Positions 48,447-57,282 of a stretch of 64,000 bases of DNA are shown here, piece after piece. Origin of the DNA: Hymenobacter volaticus (lineage in GTDB: Bacteria; Bacteroidota; Bacteroidia; Cytophagales; Hymenobacteraceae); contig NZ_CP095061.1 in assembly GCF_022921055.1 (NCBI RefSeq), positions 3,945,501-4,009,500 of the forward strand, read 5' to 3'. A program made the translations under genes and the position numbers. Under the pieces are notes generated by a model, which had not been told where the DNA came from, made no database searches, and worked only from the letters and a program-made list of their open reading frames with translations. Within the stretch, counting starts at the first letter, position 1. Every line of letters starts with the position of its first letter.

Positions 48447-49488
48447 AAGAGCTGAGCTTAGGTGAGTGAAAGTGAATAAGAGAAGAAAGTTTATCCCAAA
48501 CTTAACAAATTAATTCTTCGCTTCCACGCTAAGTCCTACATGCTTACTTAAGACTATCTTATCATGCTCTTATGGATTTACCTCTTTATCAGCTTAACTC
48601 CAATCATTAAGCTCTGAAGTGACCTCCAGGCTTCAAAACATAAATGCGCTATTACTATATTTTATATTGATTTATTACATTTTTCACTATTTTTACAATT
48701 CTTTATTTCAAGATCTTCATTAAACACGGCCTAATGATTCATTATTTGTTTTTGTTATATTGAACAGATTCAGATACCAATATTAACGGGGGTGTAGAAG
48801 GACAAGCTATTTGAGCACAATAACTTTATTATAGCTAGTGGTAATCTAACTTATGCTTACGGTCATTGATTTGCACAATACAAATCAGTTTTTATCCTTT
48901 TTTTATAAACCATAAAGTTATTTAGTCTAATAATGCCAACAAGTAAGCAATCCCTATAGAGATTAGAGCTAGTGCTTAGTATACTACAGAACACGGTTAA
49001 GATAAACGGCTTAACGCTTTAGTTAACAAGCCTAACTGTAGTTCCATCAAGTTAGTATTGCCTTCCTTTAATAAGCTTTTGTAATTGTATCTGCACCCAA
49101 CTATTCTGACCAGCGTGGTATACATGTAATTATAAGAGCAAAACATTACTTTATAGGACACTACTATCTGTCCTCTTTAATATTATTTTCTCGCATCTAT
49201 ATAGTACTATCATAATAGCAAGATAGAGAATCAATTTTTATTGACAATAGCTAACACAGTTAATACGTGTACAGGATTTAATATAAATTAAAATTATATA
49301 ATATATTTAATCTAACAATATAGAGGAATTGTTCAAATCAACATATTTCTCAGTAGAGACATTAAAACTTATTACTCTCGTACTGTAAATGCTTTCTTTT
49401 TGAAATTATGGTTGTAAATTGTAGTTTAATTCTTTTCGTCATTGCCTATAGAATTGGTCATTTCTTCTTTTCACTCACACCTTAATTC
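48447..49488. other. 1042-bp AT-rich non-coding region between divergent SusC genes
   Basis: No ORF over 60 codons on either strand and many stop codons in all frames. Composition is far more AT-rich than any other part of the window (long stretches of TTTAT and TAATATA). No hairpin of terminator strength was found. It must carry the promoters of two divergent SusC/SusD operons. It may be a regulatory region or the remains of lost genes; the sequence does not decide. Confidence 0.65.
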
Positions 49489-52400
49489 ATGAATAAAACC
49501 TTACTCATGAGTCCCGTGCTCATGGTTGGCTTGTTACAACAGGTATCAGCTCAGGACCGAAGTATTTCTGGAAAAGTCACAGACCGGCAAAGTGGTGAAG
49601 GGCTGCCTGGAGTGACTGTGCTATTAAAAGGCACTACAAATGGTGTTTCGACCAACTCCGATGGAACCTTTGTATTAAATAATGTACCAGCTAGTGGTGG
49701 TACATTAGTTTTTAGCTCTGTTGGCTATGTTTCGGTAGAGCGCGCGCTCGGTAATGACAACAAACTTGATGTGGGTTTGGCAACAGACTCCAAGCAATTA
49801 AGCGAAGTAGTTGTTACGGCTCTTGGGATTGAGAAAAACACTCGTTCATTAGGCTATGCAACGCAAGAGATAAAGGCTGAGCAGATTTCTCAGAAGTCAG
49901 AGCCAAACGTTCTTAACGCATTGCAAGGCAAAGTATCTGGTGTTACCATTACTAATTCAAGTGGTTTGCCGGGTGCTTCTACTAACATCAACATACGGGG
50001 TATTACTTCTCTTCAAGGAAGCAACCAACCACTGTTCGTTGTTGACGGTATTCCTATTAGTAATAACCTTGACCGGACAAACGGTGGCTCCCTTGGAACG
50101 CTAGGCGGCGCACAAACTACCAACCGTGCAGTTGATATTGATCCAGAAACTATCGAGAGTATTAATATCTTGAAAGGACCAGCAGCTGCCGCCTTATATG
50201 GTTCGCGAGCAGCAGCAGGAGCAGTTATAATAACTACTAAATCAGGACGTGGTGTCAATAAAAAGCTCGAGGTTACAGTAACATCTGGCTTAGCATTGCA
50301 GCAAGTTTATGGCATTCCAGAATTCCAGAATGACTTTGGTCAGGGTTTAAATGGTATCAACCAAACTCAACTACCAGGCACCAATGGCCTTCCTCTATTG
50401 GGCGATATAAATACAGGTAGTACAGCCTCTTGGGGACCCCGCTTTGGTAGCACGCCTACTATTGAAAACGGATTGCTTCTTGCTGATCGTACTTTGCTGC
50501 CTTACCAAGCTTACGAAGACAACATCAAAGATTTTTACCGTACTGGTCGATTGCTGACCAATGGCGTTAACCTCCGTGGTGGCACTGCTGAGCAAAACTT
50601 TGTTCTCGGCGTTAATCACACAGATCAAAAGGGTATTGCTGCGTTCAATGAGCTGGAACGCCTAAACGTCAATTTGGGAGGCAATACGACACTAATCAAC
50701 AAACTCAAAGCCGGCGCTTCAGTAAATTTCGCTAGCGCAGACCAATTGGGTTCGTCAATTGGTAATGGCAGTAGCGCATTTGGCACTTTAGTTAACGTAC
50801 CACGTAGCTACGACTTACAGGGTCTTCCTTATAAGAACCCTATTACAGGACGTAGCGTTTTCTTCACTGGTACTGATAATCCACTTTGGAACCGGGAATT
50901 CGTACAGACTACATCAAAGCTAACGCGCTTCATTAGTTCAGCCAATGTCAACTATGACATCACTCCCTGGTTGAATATTCTGTACCGAGCAGGTTTGGAC
51001 ACTTACACTGATCGTCGTAAAGGTGTGTTTACACCAGGAGCTGCTCGCGTGCCGTCTGGGCAGGTACTCGATGAAGTGTACTACCGAAGTGAGTTTACTG
51101 GTGACTTTATTGCAACCTTAAAGAAGGAGAATATCTTAACAGAAGGCTTGAATGCAAGCTTGCTACTTGGCCAGCAAATAAACTCTCGCCGGTTTCAAAG
51201 AATATCATCTCAAGCTGATAACCTGCTAGTATCGGGTTTTCCAAATTCTTCGGTAGCTTCGGTTTACTCGAATGGAACAGGTGAGGAAACAAATCTTCGT
51301 CGTTTGCTAGGATACTATACCTCCTTAGATTTATCCTACAACAACTACTTGTTTTTGACCTTAACTGGTCGCATCGATGAGTCATCTACGCTGCCTAAAA
51401 AGAATAACACGTTCTTTTACCCCTCTGCGAGTGCGGCCTTTGTATTTACGGATGCCCTTGGTTTAGACTCTGACATACTCTCGTATGGCAAAATAAAAGG
51501 TGCGGCAGCTCAGGTAGGCCGTGACACAGACCCGTATAACTTAAATACAACGTACACAGTAGCTACATTCGGCAACAACGTTGCTAACCTGAATTTTCCT
51601 CTGAACGGACTAGGCGGTTTTACCTTAAGAAATCTTCAAGGCAATCCGAACCTTAAGCCTGAATTTACACGGTCATTTGAAGGTGGAATCAACTTAGGTC
51701 TCTTTAGCAACCGCCTTACTGTTGACGCTACTTATTTTTATCAGACGAGCCGTGACCAGATTATTCCACTCACTACGCCAGCTTCAACCGGCTTCACTCA
51801 GCGCACTGCTAACGCTGGTCGGCTAGATAATAAAGGCATTGAAGGATTGGTCACCCTTACTGCTGTGAAAGGTGATGACTTTGATAGCTTCAATTGGGAT
51901 GTCACATTGAATTATACCCGTATTCGTAACGAGGTAGTTTCGTTGATTGAAGGAGTCCAGCGGTCTTCTATCGATGGTAACGCCTTCACTGGTACTATTC
52001 CCTCTTTCGTAGTTGGTCAACCATACGGCGTTATTGTGGGCGGCAAAAAGCCAACATCTCCTGATGGGCGATACATTATAAATCCACTCACCGGCCTTTT
52101 TGCTCCGGATGTAGCAGGCGAAATCATTGCTAATCCGAACTTTGATTGGCAGGCAGGTTTAAACAACAGCTTGAGTTATAAAGGTGTTAACCTGACATTC
52201 CTGATTGATACTAACCAAGGCGGAGATGTTGTTTCGTTCACCAACAACTTTTATAAGAATAACGGTGCACTTAAAGAAACTGGCGTAGATCGTGAGCTTC
52301 CACGAGTCATTCCAGGGGTGATTGAAACATCCAATCCTGATGGATCTAAATCGTACCGCCCTAATAACATCCAAGTAAGTGCACAGGATTATTGGCGGTC

Positions 52401-52677
52401 TTTTGGCTTACAGAGTGACTTGGGGGTTTACGATGCGACAGTGTACCGTTTGCGTGAGGTAACGTTAGGCTATTCGCTTCCTAAGCCTGTGTTAGAACGC
52501 CTGCCTTTTGGTGGAGTTAACATTTCGCTTTCAGGACGCAACTTGTTCTACTATGCCCCCAATGCAAATTTCGACCCTGAGTTGAATACGCAAGGCGCTG
52601 GTAATATCCGTGGCTTAGATATACAAGGCCCACCAAATGCTCGCACCTATGGTGTAAACCTTCGCTTTACTCTGTAA
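49489..52677 (+). CDS. SusC/RagA TonB-linked outer-membrane receptor, pair 4 (1062 aa)
   Basis: TonB-dependent importer. Signal peptide MNKTLLMSPVLMVGLLQQVSA, a CarboxypepD-like domain (SISGKVTDRQSGEGLPGVTVL), TonB-box-like SEVVVTALG, a plug with INIRGITSLQGSNQPLFVVDG and AALYGSRAAAGAVIITTKSG, and a barrel ending in ARTYGVNLRFTL. It is related to pairs 2 and 3 but clearly diverged, including the signal peptide. It is followed after 14 bp by its SusD partner and then a lipoprotein gene. Confidence 0.95.
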   Translation: MNKTLLMSPVLMVGLLQQVSAQDRSISGKVTDRQSGEGLPGVTVLLKGTTNGVSTNSDGTFVLNNVPASGGTLVFSSVGYVSVERALGNDNKLDVGLATDSKQLSEVVVTALGIEKNTRSLGYATQEIKAEQISQKSEPNVLNALQGKVSGVTITNSSGLPGASTNINIRGITSLQGSNQPLFVVDGIPISNNLDRTNGGSLGTLGGAQTTNRAVDIDPETIESINILKGPAAAALYGSRAAAGAVIITTKSGRGVNKKLEVTVTSGLALQQVYGIPEFQNDFGQGLNGINQTQLPGTNGLPLLGDINTGSTASWGPRFGSTPTIENGLLLADRTLLPYQAYEDNIKDFYRTGRLLTNGVNLRGGTAEQNFVLGVNHTDQKGIAAFNELERLNVNLGGNTTLINKLKAGASVNFASADQLGSSIGNGSSAFGTLVNVPRSYDLQGLPYKNPITGRSVFFTGTDNPLWNREFVQTTSKLTRFISSANVNYDITPWLNILYRAGLDTYTDRRKGVFTPGAARVPSGQVLDEVYYRSEFTGDFIATLKKENILTEGLNASLLLGQQINSRRFQRISSQADNLLVSGFPNSSVASVYSNGTGEETNLRRLLGYYTSLDLSYNNYLFLTLTGRIDESSTLPKKNNTFFYPSASAAFVFTDALGLDSDILSYGKIKGAAAQVGRDTDPYNLNTTYTVATFGNNVANLNFPLNGLGGFTLRNLQGNPNLKPEFTRSFEGGINLGLFSNRLTVDATYFYQTSRDQIIPLTTPASTGFTQRTANAGRLDNKGIEGLVTLTAVKGDDFDSFNWDVTLNYTRIRNEVVSLIEGVQRSSIDGNAFTGTIPSFVVGQPYGVIVGGKKPTSPDGRYIINPLTGLFAPDVAGEIIANPNFDWQAGLNNSLSYKGVNLTFLIDTNQGGDVVSFTNNFYKNNGALKETGVDRELPRVIPGVIETSNPDGSKSYRPNNIQVSAQDYWRSFGLQSDLGVYDATVYRLREVTLGYSLPKPVLERLPFGGVNISLSGRNLFYYAPNANFDPELNTQGAGNIRGLDIQGPPNARTYGVNLRFTL

Positions 52678-52691
52678 CACTTTTCGCAGAA

Positions 52692-54209
52692 ATGAAATAT
52701 CCTTCTTTTGCTCGCTACATTGTAGTAGGAACTCTAGTCTTGGCTGCTACTAGCTGCGATAAAGACAAGTTCTTTGGAGATAATCTTAGCCCCAACAATC
52801 CGGCCACTGTGCCTCCAGGCGTATTACTCGCTTCCGTAGAAGCAAATACTGCTTTCACTTTTGGCAATACAATCGGCCGGGTAACAGAATCTTTTGTACA
52901 GCATTACGCCGGCGCTGAAGGCATACAAGCCCCTGCTTATGACCGGTATTCTATTCGGGGCGAATTTGACAATGAATGGCAATTCAACTTGTATGCTGGC
53001 TCGCTAGCTGATGCCCAAAACATTATTGACAATACAGCTACAACAGGGCCAGTTTTTACAGGTATAGCTAAACTTCTAAAAGCCTATAATTTCGGTCTAG
53101 TAACCGATCTTTGGGGGGATGTGCCATATTCGCAGGCACTGAAGATTACCGCCTTTGACAAGCCTCGTTTTGATAAACAAGAGGACATATATAAAGGTAA
53201 TGCTAGCTTAGAAATCCAGAGTTTGTTTGACTTAGTACGTGAGGGTCTAAATGACTTAGAGCAACCTCCGGGATTAATTGTTCCAACTGCAGCAGACGAT
53301 CCAATCTACGGAGGCAATGTAACCAAGTGGAAGAAGTTCGGTAATACGCTTCTTCTGAAGTTTGCGCTTCAAATAAGCAAGAAGGAGCCCGCACTAGCTA
53401 CTTCAATCATCAAAGAAGTATTGGATAAAGGCCCCAACCTTTATATGTCAGATAACGCTGATGACTTCCAACTAGCTTTTGGCACTACGGTAGGCAATAC
53501 AAACCCTTTTTACTCCTACAATATCACTAATCGTCCTGGCGACCAAATAGCTAGCCAGCGCTTTATTGATAGCCTAAATTTGCGTAAAGATCCACGTTTG
53601 CCGCGTTTTTATACCAATTCGCCTGCTAATGCCTTAGCAACTACCACAGATTTTGGCACTTTCACTGGTTTTAACAACGGCGGCAACGGTACACCAGCAG
53701 CTGTAGCAAACCGTTCACGTTACAATACTTACATTCTAGGTGCAAGTGGTGAAGCTCCTGTACGAATGCTGACAAATTTTCAAACCAAATTCATTTTGGC
53801 TGAAGCGGCACTGGTGTTAGGTACAGCTGGTAATCCGCAGGAGTTGTTTACGCAGGGCATTACTGCATCTATGACCAAAGCAGGAGTAGCAACGACAGAC
53901 ATAACTGCTTATCTAAGCAATCCGGCAAACGCCCGTTGGGTAACATTGGCAGGTACAGATGTGCAGAAAAGACAAAATAAAATCCTCACTCAAAAATGGA
54001 TTTCTCTGTTAGGCAATGGTTATGAATCCTGGAATGACTATCGCCGCACCGGCTTTCCACGTTTAGCTCCAGTTGAGAACCCAAGCACCGACAGTCCGGT
54101 TATCCCACGTCGTTTCTTCTATACACTCACCGAAGCGTCATCTAACGCTACTCAAATTCCGGCGCCACAACCGAACATCACTGCAGATGTATGGTGGGCA
54201 ACTAAATAA
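52692..54209 (+). CDS. SusD-like outer-membrane lipoprotein, pair 4 (505 aa)
   Basis: Lipobox VLAATSC (Cys23). It opens DKDKFFGDNLSPNNPATVPPG and carries LVTDLWGDVPYSQAL, GNVTKWKKFGNTLLLKFALQ and SWNDYRRTGFPRLAP, the same group as pairs 2 and 3. It is 14 bp downstream of its SusC gene and 30 bp upstream of the associated lipoprotein. Confidence 0.9.
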   Translation: MKYPSFARYIVVGTLVLAATSCDKDKFFGDNLSPNNPATVPPGVLLASVEANTAFTFGNTIGRVTESFVQHYAGAEGIQAPAYDRYSIRGEFDNEWQFNLYAGSLADAQNIIDNTATTGPVFTGIAKLLKAYNFGLVTDLWGDVPYSQALKITAFDKPRFDKQEDIYKGNASLEIQSLFDLVREGLNDLEQPPGLIVPTAADDPIYGGNVTKWKKFGNTLLLKFALQISKKEPALATSIIKEVLDKGPNLYMSDNADDFQLAFGTTVGNTNPFYSYNITNRPGDQIASQRFIDSLNLRKDPRLPRFYTNSPANALATTTDFGTFTGFNNGGNGTPAAVANRSRYNTYILGASGEAPVRMLTNFQTKFILAEAALVLGTAGNPQELFTQGITASMTKAGVATTDITAYLSNPANARWVTLAGTDVQKRQNKILTQKWISLLGNGYESWNDYRRTGFPRLAPVENPSTDSPVIPRRFFYTLTEASSNATQIPAPQPNITADVWWATK

Positions 54210-54239
54210 GGTGAGTCTGAGCTTAAAACTGCATTTGTC

Positions 54240-54842
54240 ATGAAAAAAAACATAATTCACTTTTTTGCCCTCCTCTTGTTGTCGGCAGGTGCCTTTTCCT
54301 GTGAAAAGGACTATGGCAATAAACTCGGGCCCCTTGAAGATAGTGTTGCTGATATTCCAGTAACCATATCTAATGCCACTTATTTTGAACGTGTACCCAT
54401 TATCACGACTTCAGTGGCTGCGGGTGGTCGGTTTGATATCACCTTACAAATTCCGGCTGGAAAAGGCAACATCAAAGAGATTACTCGAGTAGCAACTGGC
54501 ACTACCCTTGCTAATTTAAACTCGGCCGCTCCCTTTTCACTGAATTATAACACTACTACTCAAACTGCGAGCCCTATTGCAGGTAATGGTAGCAACGAGA
54601 TTACTTTTTCAACATCGTTAGCTGCTTATTCAGCTTATCGTACAAGGTTAACCTCAGTTTCTGGCTATTCTGCTGGTGTTAATTCGGCAGGTCCCGCTGC
54701 AACAGTAGCAATGTTAGGCACTGCTCCAAACCAAGTTGTTGACGAACGTACCCCAACTATTTTGCGCTATTGGTTCCTCGTTACTTTAGAAGACGGGACT
54801 GAAATTGTTACAACCGAAGTACGAGTACGCATTTTACCTTAA
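54240..54842 (+). CDS. SusE/SusF-position surface lipoprotein, unknown fold (200 aa)
   Basis: Lipobox LLSAGAFSC (Cys21), then a β-rich, Thr/Ala/Ser-rich chain without recognised domain (VPVTISNATYF-like start, TEVRVRILP end). Its place directly after the SusC/SusD pair is where Bacteroidota put auxiliary surface-binding lipoproteins (SusE/SusF). No sequence similarity to those is visible, so the role is inferred from position only. It is the last gene of the operon, ended by a 32-bp perfect hairpin. Confidence 0.75.
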   Translation: MKKNIIHFFALLLLSAGAFSCEKDYGNKLGPLEDSVADIPVTISNATYFERVPIITTSVAAGGRFDITLQIPAGKGNIKEITRVATGTTLANLNSAAPFSLNYNTTTQTASPIAGNGSNEITFSTSLAAYSAYRTRLTSVSGYSAGVNSAGPAATVAMLGTAPNQVVDERTPTILRYWFLVTLEDGTEIVTTEVRVRILP

Positions 54843-54847
54843 TCTTG

Positions 54848-54914
54848 ATAATATAGAGAGCAAAACAAAGCCCTAGTCAAAATGACTAGGGCTTTGTTTT
54901 GCTCTCTATATTAT
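54848..54914. terminator. Exceptionally long perfect hairpin (32-bp stem), bidirectional terminator
   Basis: 32 nt at 54848-54879 are perfectly complementary to 54883-54914, with a 3-nt AAA loop. The core is AAAGCCCTAGTCA and its complement, extended by GAGAGCAAAAC and ATAATATA arms. It overlaps the stop codon of the minus-strand SDR gene (54906-54908). Confidence 0.85.
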
Positions 54915-55640
54915 TTCCATCATCGATAACACAAGATTTTCGCTTTTTTTAATAGGCTGCTGCAACCAAGCTACTATCTTCTCCGCCGCGTCCTTAGGCT
55001 CTACTAATTTTCCTTCCAAATGTAAATGAGCAAACTTAGAAGCCTCGCTAAAGCTGGTTACATCTGCATCTCGGATGTGCTCTTGCATAGTTGTATCTAA
55101 TACACCTGGGGATAAGCTGCGTAAGCGGATGCCTGAACCACGAAGATCTTGTTCTTTTTGGGCGGTGCGGGTGATAGCATCGAGGGCCGCTTTGGAAGCA
55201 CTGTAAGCTCCCCATCCATCAACGGCACGCTGTGCAGCACCGCTACTGATATTCAGAATGGTGCGGGGAATGCCGGTCTGTGAGCCGTAAGCGCTGAGGA
55301 ACGTGTTCATCAGCATAGCAGGTGCAATTACATTGACGTTGAAGACAAACTCGAAATGCTCGTTTTTGTGCTCGCCTAAGTAGCCAATATCGCCTAGAAC
55401 GGCAGCATTATTAATCAAAGTAATGCTGGTAGCGTTAGGGCAATTTGGAAAGACTTTGTGCAGATTGTTTTCGACCGCTGTAATATCTGACAGGTCTAGG
55501 GGTTGGTGCTGATACCGCTCATGTTGGATGGTGGCATGGCGTGATACGCCGAGCACGTGCGTACCAGGTTGACTTAAAACGGTTTCCGCTAATGCTTTGC
55601 CAAGCCCGCGGCTTGCTCCAGTGATGATGTAGTAGTGCAT
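54906..55640 (-). CDS. Short-chain dehydrogenase/reductase (244 aa)
   Basis: Classical SDR with cofactor motif TGASRGLG (7-14), NNAA (78-81), catalytic Ser in NISSG (132-133) and YSASK (Tyr146, Lys150). The Arg-rich stretch after the glycine motif (GVSRHATIQ) suggests NADPH. It resembles benzil reductase or sepiapterin reductase-like enzymes, but the substrate is unknown. Its terminal codons lie inside a long hairpin. It is 93 bp of inverted repeat away from hslU on the same strand. Confidence 0.88.
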   Translation of the reverse strand: MHYYIITGASRGLGKALAETVLSQPGTHVLGVSRHATIQHERYQHQPLDLSDITAVENNLHKVFPNCPNATSITLINNAAVLGDIGYLGEHKNEHFEFVFNVNVIAPAMLMNTFLSAYGSQTGIPRTILNISSGAAQRAVDGWGAYSASKAALDAITRTAQKEQDLRGSGIRLRSLSPGVLDTTMQEHIRDADVTSFSEASKFAHLHLEGKLVEPKDAAEKIVAWLQQPIKKSENLVLSMMEII

Positions 55641-55651
55641 CCGTAAGAAAG

Positions 55652-55744
55652 GTAAAACAAGTAATGCCGCTCAACGGCAAGAAGAAGCCCCGCAATAGAT
55701 ACGCGGAGATTCAACTTGCCGTTGAGCGGCATCACTTGTTTTAC
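55652..55744 (-). repeat. 93-bp inverted repeat (30-bp arms) between hslU and the SDR gene
   Basis: 55652-55681 and 55715-55744 are complementary at 29 of 30 positions; the one exception (55663/55733) is a G-U wobble in minus-strand RNA. The 33-nt centre has a further partial pairing (CCGC / GCGG). It lies 19 bp past the hslU stop, so it may be its terminator, or a small mobile palindrome. The arm sequence contains GCCGCTCAACGGC. Confidence 0.65.
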
Positions 55745-55762
55745 TATTTCAGCAAAGGGCCC

Positions 55763-57178
55763 TCAGAGAATATATTGCGATACGTCGCGGTTGCGGACCA
55801 TGCTTTGCAGACGCTCATCAACCAATTCTCGGGTGATAAGGATGCGAGCGTTGGGACCGATAAGGTCCGGAACATCGAAGAGGATGTCATTGAGCAAACG
55901 GCTCATGACAGTATGCAAACGACGGGCTCCAATATTCTCAACCTCCGCATTCACTTCGAAAGCTATTTCTGCCAAACGCTCCAAGGCTGAATCTTCAAAG
56001 CTCAAAAACACTTCCTCAGCTTGTAGAAGCGCTTCATACTGCTTAGTAAGAGCATTTTTTGGGTCTTTGAGGATGCGAAAGAAGTCGTCCTTCGTCAGGC
56101 TTTGCAGTTCCACACGGATAGGAAAGCGACCTTGAAGCTCTGGAATCAGGTCGGAAGGCTTGGCGATGTGGAAGGCTCCGGCCGCAATAAACAGAATGTG
56201 ATCTGTGTTGATGATGCCATACTTGGTGCTCACAGCCGACCCTTCGACGATAGGCAATAAGTCACGCTGCACTCCTTCGCGGCTAACATCGGGGCCTCCC
56301 CCACCTTTAGCACTGCGGCTAGCTACCTTGTCGATTTCGTCGATAAAGATGATACCAGCGTTTTCGGCTTGCCGAATAGCTTCGTCCTTTACCTCATCCA
56401 TGTCGATGAGTTTGGCAGCTTCCTCGTCGAGCAAGATTTTACGAGCCTCAGCAATAGTGACTTTGCGTTTGCGGGTTTTCTTGGGCAACATGGAACCTAG
56501 CATGTCCTGCAAGCCAGCCAGGGAGGCCTCATCCATGCCGGGGGCACCGCCTACTACACCAATACCAGGTGCACCGCCTTGCTGCACTTTGATCTCAATT
56601 TTGCGATCGTCGAGTTCGCCGTTGCGGATCTTCTCACGGAATTTCTCGCGGGTACGCTCATTCAGTTCATAATCAGAATCGGGAACGGTAGAGTTATCGG
56701 TCATGCCGCCAAAACCGACGGAGGTCTTACTTACAGCCCCAGCACTGCTCACTGGCGGGATTAGAGCGTCCAGAATTAAGTCCTCAACAGCTTGCGCAGC
56801 CTGTACTTTCACGGCTTCCTTGCGACGTTGCTTCACTTGATTTACCGACTGCTCTACTAGGTCGCGCACCATGCTTTCTACGTCGCGACCTACGTAGCCT
56901 ACCTCCGTGAATTTGGAGGCTTCTACTTTAGTGAATGGGGCATCAGCAATTGCAGCTAAACGACGAGCAATTTCTGTTTTACCAACGCCAGTGGAGCCTA
57001 TCATCAAAATGTTATTGGGCACGATTTCGCGTTGCATGTCCGCAGGGGCATGCAAGCGGCGCCAACGGTTGCGAAGGGCAATAGCCACGTGGCGCTTGGC
57101 TTCGTGCTGACCAATAATGTACTTATCAAGTTCGGCCACAATTTGGGCCGGGGTAAGAAAGCTGCTGGAATCAAGCAT
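55763..57178 (-). CDS. hslU: ATP-dependent protease ATPase subunit HslU (471 aa)
   Basis: AAA+ unfoldase that feeds substrates to the HslV peptidase. The start at 57178 (MLDSSSFLTPAQIVAELDKYIIGQ) matches the family. Walker A is GSTGVGKTE (61-69), the pore segment GYVGRD is present, the I-domain (about 110-240) holds the usual charged insert, and Walker B is GIIFIDEIDK. The C-terminal end is YIL rather than the typical E. coli-type LIL; still close to the HslV-docking tail. The hslV gene is not adjacent; the upstream gene is porQ. Confidence 0.96.
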   Translation of the reverse strand: MLDSSSFLTPAQIVAELDKYIIGQHEAKRHVAIALRNRWRRLHAPADMQREIVPNNILMIGSTGVGKTEIARRLAAIADAPFTKVEASKFTEVGYVGRDVESMVRDLVEQSVNQVKQRRKEAVKVQAAQAVEDLILDALIPPVSSAGAVSKTSVGFGGMTDNSTVPDSDYELNERTREKFREKIRNGELDDRKIEIKVQQGGAPGIGVVGGAPGMDEASLAGLQDMLGSMLPKKTRKRKVTIAEARKILLDEEAAKLIDMDEVKDEAIRQAENAGIIFIDEIDKVASRSAKGGGGPDVSREGVQRDLLPIVEGSAVSTKYGIINTDHILFIAAGAFHIAKPSDLIPELQGRFPIRVELQSLTKDDFFRILKDPKNALTKQYEALLQAEEVFLSFEDSALERLAEIAFEVNAEVENIGARRLHTVMSRLLNDILFDVPDLIGPNARILITRELVDERLQSMVRNRDVSQYIL

Positions 57179-57282
57179 ATGAAAAGAGCGTCAACAAAAA
57201 AATAGAACAGCGTTCTGTCTCGCTTAGTGCTGAACAGAACTCTGGACTTACAAAACAAAATGCAGAGCCGAAATTACCGGGA

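Noticed and set aside
48447..49488. tRNA, CRISPR array or transposase in the large AT-rich gap
   Set aside because: No TψC-like GTTCGAA motif, no regularly spaced repeats and no long ORF.
57179..57282. Hidden hslV between porQ and hslU
   Set aside because: Only 104 bp, far too short for the roughly 180-aa HslV.
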